Part shown: in pieces, positions 46,620-57,902 of the stretch
Layout: each line of letters begins with the position of its first letter
How positions within the stretch are numbered: the stretch's first letter is position 1
Origin: Deroplatys truncata
Taxonomy: Eukaryota; Arthropoda; Insecta; Mantodea; Mantidae
Length of the DNA: 64,000 bases
Assembly (NCBI GenBank): GCA_030765065.1
Contig: CM060990.1
Location: 215,055,290-215,119,289, forward strand
Reading direction: 5' to 3'
The notes under the pieces: model-generated
The model's input: only the letters and a program-made list of their open reading frames with translations
Databases searched by the model: none
Told to the model about the DNA's origin: nothing
Position numbers and translations under genes: made by a program

Positions 46620-49260
46620 TAAAAAAAAATAACTAGTTTTTCGGGGTTTTCTCTGGTTGGTAGACGAATGCAAGCTATGTCTGCTTTTTTCATAGTTTTT
46701 CCCTGGTCCGTAGGCGTTTGATGAAGCGGTTGCCGAAGTTCTTTCTATTTTTGGTGGTTTTCCTCAGTTTTTTCGTGGTTTTCCCTGGTCGGTAGGCATT
46801 GTTTAGGTTCTTTCTCGTATTTCGTGGTTTTCTTCTGTTGGCGGGATGTAGCTCAGTGTGTGTGTGTGCGCGCGCACACACACACACACGTACGCTCTCA
46901 TACATTCGCTCACAAAGCTCTTTCTATTTTGGGGGTTTTCCATCGTTTGTAGACGAATGCAAGCTCTTTCTGCTTTTTCATAGGTTTTCCCTGGTTGGTA
47001 GGCGTTTGCTGTAGTGGTTGACGAAGCCCTTTCTAATTTTCCTGGTTTTTTCAGGGTTTTTTTCGTGGTTGTCCCATTCCGGTAGGCAAATGATGAAGTT
47101 TTTCTATAATGTCGTCGTTTTCCCTTGTCGGCGCACGGATACTACGCACATACTCGCACACACACACATTCACACACACATACATTCGCTCACAAACTCT
47201 TTCTATTTTTCGGGGTTTTATCTGCTCCGTATACGTATGCATGCTATTTTTCCGTTTTCATAGTTTTTCCCTGGTCGGTAGGCCATTGCTGGAGCGGTTG
47301 TCGTACCTCTTTCTGTTTTTTTCGTGGTTTTCCCTTGTCGGTAGGCTATTGTTTAAGTTCTTTCTCCTATTTTGTGGCTTTCCCTTGTTTGTGGGTAAAT
47401 GCTGGGTGCACACAAACTCATGCACATTCGCTCACAAACCTCTTTTTTCGTGACTTTCCTAGTCTGTAGGCGCTTGCTAAAGCTCTTTCTACTTTTTTCG
47501 ACATTTTTCTCTGTTCCGTAGGCGCTTGCTACAGCGTTTTCTCAAGCTCTTTCTATCTTGTTTTCATGGTTTTTCCAGATCGGTAGGCGTTAGAATACTC
47601 TTAGAGCTTTTTTCAGGTTTTTCGTGTTTGTCCCTGTCCGGTAGGCAAATGATGAAGTTTTTCTATAAGGTCGTCGTTTTCCCTTGTCGGCGCACGGATA
47701 CTAAGCACATACTCGCACACACACACAAACACACACATTCACACACATACATTCGCTCACAAACTCTTTCTATTTTTCAGGGTTTTATCTGCTCCGTGTA
47801 CGTATGCATGCTATTTTTCCGTTATCATAGTTTTTCCCTGGTCGGAAGGCCATTGCTGGAGCGGTTGTCGTACCTCTTTCTGTTTTTTTCGTGGTTTTCC
47901 CTTGTCTGTAGGCTATTGTTTAAGTTCTTTCTCCTATTTCGTGGCTTTCCCTTGTTTGTGGGTAAATGCTGGGTGCACACAAACACATGCACATTCGCTC
48001 ACAAACCTCTTTTTTTTCGTGGCTTTCCTAGTCTGTAGGCGCTTGCTAAAGCTCTTTCTACTTTTTTCGACATTTTTCTCTGGTCCGTAGGCGTTTGCTA
48101 CAGCGTTTTCTCAAGCTCTTTCTATCCTGTTTTCATGGTTTTTCCAGATCGGTAGGCGTTAGAATACTCTTAGAGCTTTTTTCAGGTTTTTCGTGGTTGT
48201 CCCTGTCCGGTAGGCAAATGATGAAGTTTTTGTATAATGTCGTCGTTTTCCCTTGTCGGCGCACGGATACTAAGCACATACTCGCACACACACATACACA
48301 CATTCACACACATACATTCGCTCACAAACTTTTCTATTTTTCGGGGTTTTAAAAAATTAAATAGGCACACACACACTCACACTATAATGGTAGCGTATAA
48401 AAAATTTAACAAACAGAATCCTCACAATGACAAAAGATCGGTAGGCGTTAGAATACTCTTAGAGCTTTTTTCAGGTTTTTCGTGGTTGTCCCTGTCCGGC
48501 AGGCAAATGCTGAAGTTTTTCTATAATGTCGTCGTTTTCCCTTGTCGGCGCATGGATACTAAGCACATACTCGCACACACACACATTCACACACACATAC
48601 ATTCGCTCACAAACTCTTTCTATTTTTCGGGGTTTTATCTGCTTTGTATACGTATGCATGCTATTTTTCCGTTTTCATAGTTTTTTCCTGGTTGGTAGGC
48701 CATTGCTGGAGCGGTTGTCGTACCTCTTTCTGTTTTTTTCGTGGTTTTCCCTTGTCTGTAGGCTATTGTTTAACTTCTTTCTCCTACTTCGTGGCTTTCC
48801 CTTGTTTGTGGGTAAATGCTGGGTGCACACAGACATATGCACATTCGCTCACAAACCTTTTTTTTTCGTGGCTTTCCTAGTCTGTAGGCGCTTGCTAAAG
48901 CTCTTTCTACTTTTTTCGACATTTTTCTCTGGTCCGTAGGCGTTTGCTACAGCGTTTTCTCAAGCTCTTTCTATCTTGTTTTCATGATTTTTCCAGATCG
49001 GTAGGCGTTAGAATACTCTTAGAGCTTTTTTCAGGTTTTTCGTGGTTGTCCCTGTCCGGTAGGCAAATGATGAAGTTTTTGTATAATGTCGTCGTTTTCC
49101 CTTGACGGCGCACGGATACTAAGCACATACTCGCACACACACACACACATTCACACACACATACATTCGCTCACAAACTCTTTCTATTTTTCGGGGATTT
49201 AAAAAATTAAATAGGCACACACACACACACTCACACTATAGTAGTAGCGTATAAACAATT
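46620..49260 (+). repeat. Higher-order satellite array inside the 6.9-kb element
   Basis: Monomers of about 40-70 bp, each with the core TTTTCCCTGGTCGGTAGGCG followed by TTTGCTG or AATGCTG and CTCTTTCTA, are organised in a higher-order unit. The marker GTCGTCGTTTTCCC recurs at about 47110, 47669, 48239, 48530 and 49088, giving periods of about 559, 570, 291 (a shortened unit) and 558. Each unit includes a CACACA tract and CATACATTCGCTCACAAAC. Long open frames across it are translations of the repeat. Confidence 0.88.
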
Positions 49261-50150
49261 TAACAAACAAAATCCACACAATGACAAAATTGAAAATGTA
49301 TATATATTTCAACACAAAAGTGTGCAGTGCAAAAGAAAATAAAAATTAAGTAGGCTCACACACACACACATTTAATAGTAGCGTGTAGCGTATAAAAATT
49401 TAACAAACAAATTGCACACAATGACAATAAAATTGAAAATGGAAGAATTTCGCACGAAAGAATTAGTTTAAAATATTCATGTATTTAAATTGTGTATTAA
49501 AAATACAAATCGAATACATTGAAATGCAAGTATATTGTTTACAAAGCCCATAAAATGGAAATAATAGTAATAAAAAAAGCACTGGATACGCGTTTAGGGG
49601 CATAACCGTCACATCTAGGGCAACTAGATAGACGCTTGTAATGTAAATGTTTGTGAACAATTTGAATATTATTAATAAAACAAGCCCGACGTGATTGACA
49701 TACCAGGCAAGTTGGTGTGCATTATGCCAGACGGTAAAAACACTTTTTGATCATACCGCTTGATAAGGCACAAATTGCACGTTTTGTATTTCTTATCCGA
49801 CGCGTACAGCACGTGCTTCCCCGTATGATCGCCAAACACCGTCACAGCGTCTGACGGCATCTATCGTACAGCTGTCGTGGCCTTGACCGATGCTCGCACA
49901 CAAGGCTACGGACTTCGATTTTTGCAGATGGTCGGAGCGCGTCATCGTTTTATAGTTGACGTCGCGACATACATTCGCTCACAAACTCTTTCTATTTTTC
50001 GGGGTTTTAAAAAATTAAATAGGCACACACACACACACTATAATAGTAGCGTATAAAAATTTAACAAACAAAATCCACACAATGACAAAATTGAAAATGT
50101 ATATATATTTTAACAAAAAAGTGTGCAGTGCAAAAGAAAATAAAAATTCG
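49190..50150. repeat. Repeated AAATTAAATAGGCACACAC block and small unexplained frame
   Basis: A block running from TTTTCGGGG.TTTAAAAAATTAAATAGG through AATTTAACAAACAAAATCC to GTGCAGTGCAAAAG occurs at about 48340-48440 (short), 49190-49345, 49350-49440 (variant) and 49990-50145. Between the last two lies the only stretch that does not look like repeat, 49460-49975. It has a minus-strand frame of 62 codons (49672-49860) with CNLC and KHVLYASDKKYK and no known relative. I do not call it a gene. Confidence 0.6.
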
Positions 50151-50921
50151 ATGAAATGATTTAATAGTTCATCGTTTTACTTTCACCAATCACAAATCGT
50201 CTTATTTTCTCCAATCATAACATGCCACGTCACTTCCTGCCTTCCTTTTTACACAAGCATTATATTTCTGTGCTCTTTTGTGTGTTCAACTTTCGTGTTA
50301 GTTACTTGGCTGCTTCCATTCTCGTTCAAGGTATGATATTTATTTTTTCTTTTGTGAAATCTTCTTGAGCACGCGCGTCCGCCATCTTGTTTAGTTTTCT
50401 CCACATCAAATCTCCTCGTCACCATCTGTTGCGTTCGGCATCTTTCGCATGTTGACCCTAACCTCAAATCTCTTCGTCCCTCGACTTCTTGCCTCCGCCA
50501 TCTTGTTTAGTTCCCATTTTCACCACTACGCCTCCACCATCTTGGTTTAAGTTCTCCATGTTTACCTCATATTTTTAACCTGGACTTCCTGCCTCCGCCA
50601 TCTTGTTTAGTTCCCATTTTTACCACCGCGCCTCACATCTCCTCGTCCCACCCTTGACTCCGCCATCTTGGATTTAGTTCCCCTCCTTACGTCCTGTTTT
50701 AACCTAAAAATCTTAACCTCAAATCTCCTTGCCCCCCACATCTTACGCCCGCCATGTTCACCACTAACCTCGAAATCTCCTCGTCCTTAGACTTTTTGTC
50801 TTCGTCATCTTGTTTAGTTCCCATTTTAGCCACCGCGCCTCACATCTCCTCGTCCACACCATTGCCTTCGCCATCTTGGATTTCGTTCCCATGCTTACGT
50901 CCTGTTTTAACCTAAAAATCT

Positions 50922-51864
50922 TAACCTCAAATCTCCTTACCCTCCTCTTGCGTCCGCCATCTTGTTTAGTTCTCACGTTGGCCACCGCATCTCCTTGTCG
51001 CCGACCCTCCGCCATTTTTAGTTCCCACTATTTTAACCTCAAAATCTGCTCTTCTAAGCTCTTGCTTCCGCCATCTTCTTTTAGTTCCCAATCTCACCAC
51101 CGCGTCTCCTTGCCCCCACCTCTTGCGTCCGCCATGTTGACCACTAACCTCGGAATTTCCTCGTCCTTAGACCTCTTGTCTCCGCCATCTTGTTTAGTTC
51201 CCATTTTCGCCACCGCGTCTCATATCGCCCCATCTCTCTATCCACTCAAGAAAACTACCATCCAACGTTCAAAAATTGCTGATGAGTTCTGGAGAGGCTT
51301 TTGCAAATCTTGTTGGTAGGAAAACTTACCTTTCCCATCACCTCCAACATACCCCACTCCCACACCTTTTTCTTTCCAGCAATCATAATCTCTCTTATTC
51401 TTACCAATCAACAACTTTCATTTGTTCCTTTCCACCAATAACATCACTTCTTATTCACACCAATCACAACTTCACACGTCACTTTCTGTTATACTTTTTA
51501 TCCCTCGTTCGCCATCTTTTCCCTCTTTCAGTCCCGACCGCTCCGCTCCATCACGTGTCCTCCATACTCTTTTATCTTCCTTCCTTCATCTTCCACCCGA
51601 ATTAACGAACCAATCACATTTCGTCTTATTTTTACCAATCAAAACCCTCCACGTCACTTCCTGTTTTTCGTTCATCTTTCCCTAATCCTCAATTCTTTTA
51701 TCTCGTCCCGGATGAACCAATTGCGATAACGATAATCCTTCCGCTCATGGCGCTTTTCAAACTTACCGCCGTCGCTCTTAATCCGCGGCGACACTAGCGA
51801 CACTAGCGCCCCTAGCGGCAGGATTATCGTTAATCCAAATGGCTCATCCGGGACTATTACTACT
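50922..51864 (-). repeat. Right TIR of the 6.9-kb element
   Basis: Mirror of the left TIR. Beyond its inner edge the motif block CCGCCATCTTGTTTAGTTCCC continues in tandem back to about 50375, so the right side carries more motif copies than the left. Confidence 0.85.
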
Positions 51865-52471
51865 TTGGGCTACCACTTCTTGTGCTTCTCGCCGGGAAGA
51901 GGTGATTTTAGCTCGTCTACGAATCGGACATTGCCTTTTTAGTCATAGATACCTGCTCAGTGGTGACCCCGTACCACTGTGTGGTCAGTGTGATATGCCA
52001 TTAACGGTGCGTCACATTTTAACAGGATGTCAAGTTTTAGCTCCTTTGCGCGTTCGCGTGGGTCTGCCTGTTGGCATAGCCAACGTTTTGGCAGACGACG
52101 CGCATGCTGTAGAATATCTTTTATGTTTTATCACTGACATTGGTTTTAGCCGTCGCATTTGATGCGCTGAGCGCCTTTTAGCTGTTTGATTTTATATTTT
52201 CTTTTTAATGGGGGCACTCCTCACCAGTGGACATATGGCGCTCACGTCCCATGCATTCTACAGCTCTTGACACGTTTTAGTTCTTTATTAACCATGATTT
52301 TAGTGTGTAGATTTTAGTATTTGAGCTGTTGTGTTTTTTTAGTGTTTTTGACCCAGCGGGTCTGTGTGTGGGTTTTTAGTTTTTTGTCTTTTAAATTTTA
52401 TAGTTTATACCTTGTATGGGCGCTAATAACCCTAGCTGTTCAGCTCCCTTAAGCCCATCTCATCATCATCC
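51865..52471 (+). mobile_element. LINE copy P, piece 3 (ORF2 C-terminus and 3' end)
   Basis: Begins with the second TTGGGC. ORF2 ends at 52162 after the C-terminal zinc motif CGQCDMPLTVRHILTGC (C-x2-C-x7-H-x4-C) and FSRRI. The 3' UTR runs through GCTAATAACCCTAGCTG to CTCATCATCATC at 52471, the family's TCA-repeat tail. Confidence 0.92.
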
Positions 52472-52533
52472 CTAGCGTCCCATTCCATATTGGGCGTGAA
52501 AGACCATAAATTTTGCTCAGAGGCCTCTTTATC
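52472..52533 (+). repeat. Dispersed repeat Q, left piece
   Basis: Contains ATTCCATATTGGGCGTGAAAG and TTTGCTCAGAGGCCTCTTTATC. It continues at 58538 after copy F, and the duplicated word CTCTTTATC (52525-52533 and 58538-58546) flanks F. An uninterrupted relative lies on the minus strand at about 60080-60290. Confidence 0.85.
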
Positions 52534-52842
52534 GGTGATGATGATATGGGACTTAAGGGCGCTCAACTGCTAAGGTTATTAGCGCCCTTACTATGTGTAA
52601 AATATAAAATGTAAAGTCTAAAAAGTAAAAAACCCCACACAAACCTTTTGGTCAAAAACACTAAAAAAAAACCAACAGACCAAATACTAAGATCTACACA
52701 TTAAATCATGGTCAACAAGACAATAAAACAACGTGTCAAGAACTGTAGAATGCGAGGAATACGAGCGCCAGATGTCCACTGGGGAGGAGTGCCCGCATTA
52801 AAAGATAATGTAAAATCAAACAGCTAAAAGCCACTCAGCGCA

Positions 52843-55800
52843 TCAAATGCGATGGCTAAAACCAATGTCAGTGATAAAACGTAAAAGACATTCTACAGGA
52901 TGCGCGTCGTCTGCCAAAACGTTGGTTAGGCCAACAGGCAGACCAACGAACGCGCAACGGAGATAAAACTTGACACTCTGTTAAAATGTGACGCACCGTT
53001 AAGGGCGCATCACACTGCCCACAGAGTGGTGCGGGGTCACCACTGAGCAAATACCTATGACTAAAAAAGCAATGTCCAATTCGTAAACGAGCTAAAATTT
53101 CCTCTTCCCGACGACACGAACGAGAAGAGGTACCCCAGACTAACGAGAGAGGCTTAACCTCCCGCAACGTGTTCCCAGGAAGGGCCGTCCACTCATCCCT
53201 CCAAACCGAGAGGATGCGGCTACGTAAAATAACAAACATCTGTGGAGGGAACAACAGAAGTAAAACAACTGGTTAATAAAATCGCCGATTTGGCATAGGC
53301 GTCGGCAGACTCATTACATGACATGCCCACATGACCTGGAATCCGCATGAAGGAGACGCTGATGCCAGAGACACCAAGCGAGTGGACCAGGTCATGCATG
53401 CGCTGTACGAGTGCGTGGAAATGGTACAGCGCGTTAATACTCTGAAGGGCACTCAGAGAGTCCGTACAAATAACACAGTGCCGCAAGGCGTGCCGCTGAA
53501 TGTATAAAACAGATTGACAATGCTAAAAAGTTCGGCAGTAAAATTGAACATTGTCCAGGTGAAAGAAACGTAAAACTACATTGACCAAAAAAAAGGCACA
53601 TCCAACTCCAGCATCAGTCTTAGATCCATCGGTAAAGATAAAATGTAAATCCCCGAATTGCGCCCGTACTTCTAAAAAAGCCGATCTAAAGATTGAAGAA
53701 GGGGTCTCAGGCTTCGGCATCGACGTTAGCCCAAGGTGACAGTGGGCCTCAGCGCGCAACCATGGAGGAAAAAGCGTTTCCCCCCTGGGAAGGGCCGGCG
53801 CTGGCTTAATGTCCAAATGCCGGAGGAGTTGTCGAAATCGAAACCCTGGAGGTAGTAATGCAGAGGAGTAACCAAATATTGTCGATCAAGCGAAACCTCG
53901 TAAAATAAATCGAAGGACGGGTGGTTAGGCAAGCTTGAGAGCCGAAAAGCATACGTGCACTAAAGGATCTCACGCCGGAAGGACAGCGGAGGGTCTGCAG
54001 CTTATGCGTACAGACTGGGTACAGGGCTAGTTGGAAAGGGCCCTGTAGCCACTCTTATGCCACGATGGTGAATGGCATTCAATTGACGTAACACAGATGG
54101 ACCTGCCGACGAATATACAATACACCATAATCAAGCTTGGAGCGGACCAAAGACCGATAAAGGCGAAGAAGGACGGTCTGATCAGCTCCCCAGGATGTGC
54201 CACTTAAAACACGTAAAATATTAAGAGAACGATCACACTTTGCTTTTAAAAAGGAAACGTGAGAAGTCCAGCTCAGCTTCCGGTCAAAGACCAACCCCAA
54301 AAATTTCACCTCGTCTGCAAATGGAGGGACCTCCGACCCAAGATGGAGAGAGGGCGGAGGTAAAGACTTCCGGCGCCAGAAGTTGATGCGGACGGATTTA
54401 TCGGCGGAGAAATTAAACCCGTTAGCGTTACTCCAGGAGTAGAGACTGTCGATACAGCTCTGGAGACGGCGTTCGAGTAGGACATTCCGCCGTGAACTGC
54501 AATAAATGGCAAACTCGTAAACAAAAAGGGACGATGAAGTGCCAGGTGCAATACAATCAACAAGGGGGTTGATAGCAATTGCAAAAAATGTGACACTAAG
54601 TACTGAGCCCTGCGGTACTCCGTTCTCTTGAATAAAACGACTAGATAAAACCGAGCCCACACGTACACGAAAGACGCGGTCCATCATAATCTTCCGAAGA
54701 AATATGGGAAGACGACCGCGGAAATTCCATGCATGGAGTGTACGTAAAATGCCGCCCCTCCAACAAATGTCATAAGCTTTCTCCAGGTCAAAAAATACAG
54801 CCACCGTTTGACACTTTCTCAGAAATCCATTCATAATATGCGTCGACAGGGACACCAGATGGTCGACGGTAGAGCGATAGCGGCGAAATCCGCACTGAGA
54901 GTTCGCTAGAAGTTTCTGAGACTCAAGCAACCATGTCAACCACCAGTTGATCATGCGCTCCAACACCTTGAAAATGCAACTGGTGAGGGAGATAGGGTGG
55001 TAGCTGGAAGGTAGTTGGCGATCCTTCCCAGGCTTAAGTATCGGGACAATGGTGGCTTCGCGCCAAACGGAAGGGAAAACCGTCTTGCCAAATACGGTTA
55101 TAGACCCTTAAGAGAAAGCGTTTACTGTCGGCTGAAAGGTTGTTTAACATCAGGACATGAATGCCGTCCGGGCCAGGAGCGGAGTGCCTAGAACAATGAA
55201 GAGCGTGCTCCAGCTCCGTCATCGTGAAAAGTTCATTATAACACTCGGTATTAGGAGACCGAAAATTAGAACTGGCGGAATCCAGCCGGTCTTTGATAGA
55301 GCGAAAGCCGGTGGAATAATGGTCTGCACTGGAAACCGCCTCAAAGGCAGCACCCAGAGTGTTAGCGATGGCAGCTGGATCCACTATATTGGCATTGGAA
55401 ACCTGAAGGCCAGAAACAGTACAATGCGACACTTTACCTAAAAACTGACGAAGTTTATCCTAAGCAACAGATGAAGGCGTAAAGCAATTAAAAGACTCGA
55501 CAAAACGAGTCCACGACGCCTTCCTGCTATCCTGAATAATGCGACGAGCCCTGGCGTTTAATTGTTTAAACGTCACCAAATTATCAAGTGTAGGGTGTCG
55601 CCGAAACACCCTGAGTGCAGTTCTACGGGCACGAACGGCGTCCCGACAATTCTCGATCCACCACGGAACAGGCAGTCGCCAAGGTTGAGAGGATGATTGG
55701 GGAATTGCGCGTTCGGCGGCAGAGAAAATCGTAGACGTAAGGTGCTGCACTAGTTGGTTAATGTCGGTGAAGGGCTGGTCGTTAAAATGCACGAGGCTGG

Positions 55801-56520
55801 AATACAAGCTCCTGTCGGCTTTTGTGAATATCCAGGTAGGTACCCTCGAATGCTGTACGTGGCTTGACAGAAGCGAAACGATGCAGGGGTAATGGTCGCT
55901 GCAGTAGGTGTCAGCGACGACGTTCCACTGAAGACGACTAGCAAGCTGGATTAAGCAAACGGCAAGGTCCAAGTGAGAAAATGTACCGGAAGAATCAGAA
56001 AGAAACGCAGGCTCACCTGTATTGAGTATAGAGAGATTGAACTGATCAAAAATGTCGGAAAGAAGAGTTCCCCTCGCACAAGGCATTGGCGAATCCCACA
56101 GGGCTGATGGGCATTAAAATCTCCCAACAGGAGAAATGGTGTTGGGAAAGCGGACAAGAGATCTGGAAGGTCCGCGTTAGCGAGGGGAGACAATGGAGGT
56201 GAATATACAGAGCAAACAGAAAGGAAAATACCGGGTAACTGCAGTCTAATGACAACAGCTTACATGTCAGACGTAAGAGTGAGACGTTGAAAATGAGCGT
56301 AGTTACGCACTAACAACATGACACCTCCATGAGCAGGAGTACCCTCCTCCGGTTCAAGATCGTAGCGAACCGGAGTATATCCTTGGAGATCAAAAGGATC
56401 ATGAGGGCGAAGCTTATTCTCCTGCAAACACACGAGCATAGGCGAATGGGAACGCAATAAAAGTTGCAGTTCCGCTCTATGCGATCGTACACCACGTACA
56501 TTCCAGGTCAGGTTAGCCAT
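52843..56520 (-). pseudogene. LINE ORF2 (endonuclease, RT, RNase H), copy F
   Basis: About 1,225 codons from ATG 56520 (MANLTWNVRG) to the stop at 52843. Endonuclease 1-230 (GDFNAH near 135; SDHYP near 210), RT about 430-800 with QCGFRRYRSTVDHLVSLS near 545, and RNase H with FTDGSKTDAGVG near 962 and the GNESAD box near 1072, then the C-terminal CGQCDAPLTVRHILTEC near 1170. The RT core 54079-54966 is one open frame of 295 codons, but its catalytic box is FVYE, with both key residues changed. Frameshifts lie between the domains (for example near 56100, 55450, 55030 and 53250). Confidence 0.88.
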
Positions 56521-56541
56521 TAAGAAAAAGGGATAAACTGT

Positions 56542-57902
56542 CTATTTAGAAGGGCGGCTTAAAATTACCTTTTGTTTAACCTTTGGGCTCGGGCTTTTAG
56601 TATGGGGTTGGACAGACTCCATAGCCTCCTCGAAGGGAGGGCCCACGCGTTCAGAGCCAGAAACCGATTCAAGCGCCGTGAGTGGGTGAGGGTGAGGGGT
56701 GCCGCTGAGCGCGGCTTGTTCCAGGAGCTTCCTGGAAACTCGACCTCCGAGGAGGAGAAGGTGAACTTTTCTTACCGCGCGCACGCAGATGGTCCTTCAG
56801 AAAATCTTCCCTATGAAGTTTTTGCTTTGGTTTCTTTTCAGCGGCTTGCGACTTCATTGACTTGGGACCAGGTTTATAGGGCTTGGTAACTGTAGGTATA
56901 ATGGACGGCCAGATGGTAGTGGCGGTCAATCCAGTCATGGTCCAATTTTGAGTTTCGGCATCTACTCGTGGTACTGGCGAGGCAACAACAGAACTAAATG
57001 TGCCAGATCGCAGGAGTGAAGGTTGGCGCACATATTTTCGGCATCTACTCGTGGTACTGGCGAGGCAACAACAGAACTAAATGTGCCAGATCGCAGGAGT
57101 GAAGGTTGGCGCGCATATAGCGCCTCCGGGCTTTAGCGAAGGAGAGTTTTTCCTTTACCCGCATCTCCTGGATCGCCTTCTCGTCCATGTACCGCGGACA
57201 GTCGGCAAACGACGCAGAATGAGACGCTTTACAATAAACGCAAACGGGGGCGGTTGAACAGGTACCTTCGTGTGAGGGTTGGCTACATGATGCACAGATG
57301 GTAACGGCACCCTTACATGAGACTTGCGTATGCCCAAAACGTTGGCATTTGAAACAACGCAGAGGTCTAGGAATAAAATGCCCCACAGCAATCCGCTCGT
57401 ACCCTGCTGAAATGCTCGTGGGCAGATCGACGCCGTCAAATGTTAGAAACAGGGTACGAGTGGGTACCAATACGCCGTCGCGTTTGGCCTGCACTCGATG
57501 AACCGCTGTCACCTTCTGGTTTGCAAGATATTCTACCAGGTCCTCGTCCGATATACCATCGAGGCTATGCGTGGTGACAACGCCGCGACAGGAATTCAAG
57601 GTGCGGTGCTTCTCAACACAGATGGGATAACCGTGGAGAAGCGTGGCGCGCTATAAGGTCTTACTTTGTTGATCGGACTTACTCTGAACCTACAATGAAC
57701 CGTTACGTAGGCGAGTGCAGGAATGAACAGGTCCAGCAATTGAGTCAATGCCCTTCTGGATAATAAAAGGGTTCACCTTCTCGAATTATTGTCCTTCCTC
57801 TGTACGGGTAATCACTAAGTAACAACCAGATGTTGGCGATGCTACTTCTCTTATATTATCTTTTCGGCGCTTGTTGTTTATAATGGAGAAGGGGTGCTCC
57901 AT
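56542..57902 (-). pseudogene. LINE ORF1, copy F
   Basis: Starts at the conserved MEHPFS codon (57902). The first 100 residues are frameshifted. 57045-57599 is open and holds the CCHC knuckles (CFKCQRFGHTQVSC, CASCSQPSHEGTC, CVYCKASH...C), and 56669-57031 and 56542-56784 give the basic tail ending VILSRPSK. An 83-bp tandem duplication repeats TTCGGCATCTACTCG at about 56953 and 57036, so the segment before ETQNWTM is read twice and the frame is thrown. A deletion in the tail removes the VATQNRF stretch. Confidence 0.86.

Larger units (their letters stand above)
44944..51864. mobile_element. 6.9-kb element with about 1-kb TIRs and 6-bp target duplication (Polinton-like ends)
   Basis: The ends are exact inverse copies starting AGTAGTAATAGTCCC and ending GGGACTATTACTACT. 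They are flanked by the direct repeat TTGGGC (44938-44943 and 51865-51870), and removing the element restores a continuous LINE ORF2. A 6-bp duplication together with AG...CT ends and TIRs of about 1 kb matches the Polinton/Maverick pattern; no integrase, polymerase, capsid or other known gene was seen inside, so it would be a non-autonomous or gutted relative. Interior: motif arrays, a higher-order satellite, and one small unexplained frame. It is treated as a fossil; family assignment rests on the ends alone. Other DNA transposon groups with long TIRs are the alternative. Confidence 0.75.

Noticed and set aside
46850-46875. tRNA gene (GATGTAGCTCAG resembles an A box)
   Set aside because: No B box or cloverleaf follows; it runs straight into a TG/CA repeat.
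46620-49260. CRISPR-like or other regularly spaced array
   Set aside because: Monomers vary in length, have no unique spacers and form a higher-order satellite; the setting is eukaryotic.
49672-49860. Cys-rich C-terminal transposase domain (piggyBac type)
   Set aside because: A single CNLC motif is too little; spacing of the other cysteines does not fit, and ends and duplication of the element do not match piggyBac (TTAA).
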